A stretch of DNA of 16,634 nt from Chitinophagaceae bacterium (GTDB lineage: Bacteria > Bacteroidota > Bacteroidia > Chitinophagales > Chitinophagaceae). A program made the translations under genes and the position numbers. The stretch covers positions 1 to 16,634 of the forward strand of contig CANEWV010000006.1 of the NCBI GenBank assembly GCA_947442905.1. Direction: 5' to 3'. This document shows positions 15,045 to 16,634 of the stretch, piece after piece (the stretch's first letter is position 1; each line of letters opens with the position of its first letter). The notes below the pieces were generated by a model, which was not told the DNA's origin, did no database searches, and saw only the letters and a list, made by a program, of their open reading frames with translations.

Positions 15045-16109
15045 ATGGCAGCAGCACTTGACGTAAAGATTGAAAAAGTTCAGCACAGTAGGTTAGCAAA
15101 TACGTCGCTAGAAAATATTCCTTTTGGCCGTGTTTTTACCGACCATATGTTTGAAGCAGACTGTATTGATGGTGTTTGGACCAATGTGGTAATTAGACCT
15201 TATCAGCCGCTGCAATTTGATCCTTCTTTGGCTGCGCTCCATTATGGGCAGTCCATTTTTGAAGGTATAAAAGCCTATAAAAGTGATGCGGGTGAAGTAA
15301 ATATTTTCAGACCTCAAGATAATTTTAGAAGATTTAATATTTCTGCAGCACGTATGTGTATGCCTGAAGTTCCGGAAGCTATATTTATGGAGGGCATGCG
15401 TTTACTGATTGATATGGATAGAGGTTGGATCCCTGCCCTTGCGGATCATTCTTTATATATCAGACCTTTTATGTTTGCTACTGATCCGGTTATTGGTGTA
15501 AAACCTTCGGACAATTATAAGTTCATGATTTTATTAAGTCCTACTGGGCCTTATTATAGCACACCCATGAAAATTTATGTAGAAGAAACATACACCAGGG
15601 CTGCTCCGGGTGGTGTTGGCTTTGCAAAAAATGCAGGTAATTATGCGGCAAGTATGTTGGCTACACAAAAAGCAAAAGAAGCTGGTTACGATCAAGTGTT
15701 ATGGACTGATGCTTTTGAACACAAATATTTGCAAGAAGTAGGTACCATGAATGTGTTTTTTGTAGTTGGAAATAAAGTACTAACCCCGGCTTTAACAGAA
15801 GGTACCATTTTAGAAGGTGTAACAAGAGATAGTGCGATCACCGTTTTAAAAGAAATGGGCATGGATGTACAAGAAGTGAAAATCACGATTGATGAACTCA
15901 TTGCTTTACAAAAGCAAGGTGAATTACATGAAGTGTTTGGCACAGGTACCGCTGCGACCATCTCAAAAATTAAAGAGCTTCGATATAAAGAGTATAGCAT
16001 GCATTTTGATACAGATAAGGCGGGTGTAGCCAAAGAATTAAAAGATAGGTTAACTGCTGTTAGGTATGCGACTGCACCAGATACCCACCACTGGTTGTTT
16101 AAAGTTTAA
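15045..16109 (+). CDS. ilvE: Branched-chain amino acid aminotransferase
   Basis: This PLP enzyme (class IV aminotransferase) interconverts Leu, Ile and Val with their 2-oxo acids, using glutamate/2-oxoglutarate. The 354 residues fit the ~350-residue BCAT subgroup. Motifs: the LHYGQSIFEGIKAY block (65-78), the RPFMFATDP segment (140-148), the PLP lysine Lys195 in GFAKNAGNYA, EVGTMNVFFV (231-240), the EGVTRDS block (257-263) and GTGTAA (299-304). It ends with HHWLFKV, common in this subgroup. The frame continues upstream to a TTG at 15018, but the ATG at 15045 is preferred because the promoter -7 element overlaps the extension. It is transcribed alone, divergent from the rdgB cluster. Its last 11 bases overlap the convergent T9SS-tail frame. 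Confidence 0.95.
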   Translation: MAAALDVKIEKVQHSRLANTSLENIPFGRVFTDHMFEADCIDGVWTNVVIRPYQPLQFDPSLAALHYGQSIFEGIKAYKSDAGEVNIFRPQDNFRRFNISAARMCMPEVPEAIFMEGMRLLIDMDRGWIPALADHSLYIRPFMFATDPVIGVKPSDNYKFMILLSPTGPYYSTPMKIYVEETYTRAAPGGVGFAKNAGNYAASMLATQKAKEAGYDQVLWTDAFEHKYLQEVGTMNVFFVVGNKVLTPALTEGTILEGVTRDSAITVLKEMGMDVQEVKITIDELIALQKQGELHEVFGTGTAATISKIKELRYKEYSMHFDTDKAGVAKELKDRLTAVRYATAPDTHHWLFKV

Positions 16110-16452
16110 TAAACTGTTTGAGTAAATAGTTTTTCCCTGCTTTAATAACGGCAACATATGCGCCGGCTTTTAATTGCAGTACATCTATACTTACAAATCC
16201 GTTTTTGCTAGTGGCAAATGTTTTGTTGAGTAGAAGGGTTCCATCTATGCTATGGATGGATATTTGGTATGAAAGCGGCTCTCTAAATGAAAAGCGAATA
16301 CCTAGTTGGCCCAGCACGGGATTAGGTGTGACGCTTGCTACAATTGGGTCTTCTTGTCTTGGTGGTGGAGGTGGTCCCGTAATTTCAAAGCGGCGTTCTC
16401 CAGACGTAGTGGTATCTGTTCCAATTTCAAAAGCATAACTGCTATCCTCCAT
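16099..16452 (-). CDS. T9SS type A C-terminal sorting domain, probable remnant of a larger cargo gene
   Basis: The 117 residues consist of the end of one domain (SSYAFEIGTDTTTSGERRFEI), a proline linker (PPPPP, 27-31) and a type IX secretion sorting domain: SVTPNP (40-45), a ISIHSIDGTLLLNKTF segment (64-79) and GAYVAVIKAGKNYLLKQFIKL at the end. Such tails are recognised at the outer membrane and removed from large surface or secreted proteins. Here there is no signal peptide, so the frame cannot be exported alone. In frame, coding-like sequence continues upstream of the ATG to a TAG at 16507-16509 and reads AANKTILHDKLLNKYQKI, which looks like more of the same domain. I therefore think it is a 5'-truncated pseudogene. 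It overlaps the end of ilvE by 11 nt on the opposite strand. Confidence 0.7.
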   Translation of the reverse strand: MEDSSYAFEIGTDTTTSGERRFEITGPPPPPRQEDPIVASVTPNPVLGQLGIRFSFREPLSYQISIHSIDGTLLLNKTFATSKNGFVSIDVLQLKAGAYVAVIKAGKNYLLKQFIKL

Positions 16453-16544
16453 TATTTTTTGATACTTGTTTAATAATTTGTCATGTAGGATTGTTTTATT
16501 TGCCGCCTAAATCAAGTATTTACTCCTTTTGGACCCTCGTATTT

Positions 16545-16561
16545 ATACTGAAAATCAGTAT
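16545..16561. repeat. Perfect 7-bp palindrome, possible operator
   Basis: ATACTGA, the 3-nt spacer AAA and TCAGTAT form a perfect inverted repeat. It lies 34 nt upstream of the -33 element of the promoter at 16596. There is no U tract, so it is not an obvious terminator. A regulator-binding site is possible but unproven. Confidence 0.3.
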
Positions 16562-16595
16562 TTTACGTCTAGTTTAAGAATTCTTTTTAAAACTT

Positions 16596-16626
16596 TTTGA
16601 TTTTTCAGTTCCAGCCATTACCTTTG
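16596..16626 (+). promoter_or_regulatory. Consensus Bacteroidota promoter for a gene beyond the window
   Basis: TTTG (16596-16599) is followed after exactly 19 nt by TACCTTTG (16619-16626), matching the consensus at every specified base. Transcription should start near 16630. The window ends 8 nt after the -7 element, so the gene driven by it is not visible. Confidence 0.75.
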
Positions 16627-16634
16627 CCGTCCGA

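Noticed and set aside
16205..16438. Open frame of 77 codons on the + strand
   Set aside because: It is antisense to the T9SS sorting domain, whose protein pattern is clear on the - strand.
1..16634. Search for a novel defence, mobile or biosynthetic system
   Set aside because: All the large reading frames belong to recognisable housekeeping or envelope families, and no CRISPR repeats, transposase, integrase, toxin-antitoxin pair or tRNA was seen.

Overview
The window is dense, AT-rich housekeeping DNA from a member of the Bacteroidota, most likely a Chitinophagaceae-like bacterium. Three things support this. Several intergenic regions carry the Bacteroidota-type promoter (TTTG, 19 nt spacer, TAnnTTTG), two of them as exact matches. 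Shine-Dalgarno sequences are largely absent. The gene set includes a type IX secretion (T9SS) C-terminal sorting domain, a GLPGLI/DUF4412-like secreted protein, a phosphosulfolactate-synthase-family protein and a PA14-containing GH3 glycosidase. PurL is the short, multi-subunit form. I found no tRNA, rRNA, CRISPR array, insertion sequence or phage gene, and every gap between genes is shorter than 300 bases.

Layout from left to right: purL (5' end outside the window) is followed closely by hldD on the + strand. A 203-base gap then holds a consensus promoter and a 22-bp hairpin with a U-rich 3' side, directly upstream of pyrG. pyrG is followed by yidC, which ends in a strong intrinsic terminator. 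A secreted GLPGLI-like gene begins inside or just after that terminator and has no ATG near its signal peptide. It converges with a small exported protein of unknown function on the - strand, whose promoter sits almost on its start codon. Next on the + strand come a cytoplasmic TPR protein, a ComA-family (phosphosulfolactate synthase-like) gene and aroE, the last two 6 nt apart.

On the - strand, reading leftwards from about 14976, three genes are packed with 2-3 nt gaps: an unrecognised alpha/beta protein (possibly like DNA polymerase III psi), rdgB, and a large secreted GH3/PA14 beta-glycosidase. ilvE (branched-chain aminotransferase) is divergent from this cluster on the + strand. It overlaps tail-to-tail with a short - strand reading frame that is only a T9SS sorting tail and looks like the 3' remnant of a larger cargo gene. 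The last 40 bases hold a consensus promoter for a gene beyond the window.

Most of these genes are core functions: purine and pyrimidine nucleotide synthesis (purL, pyrG), nucleotide pool cleaning (rdgB), LPS heptose synthesis (hldD), membrane protein insertion (yidC), and aromatic and branched-chain amino acid metabolism (aroE, ilvE). I do not see a defence system, biosynthetic cluster or mobile element. The most unusual signals are the apparent attenuator in front of pyrG, the ComA-like gene, the HolD-like protein in the rdgB operon, the nearly leaderless small exported protein, and the T9SS tail remnant.
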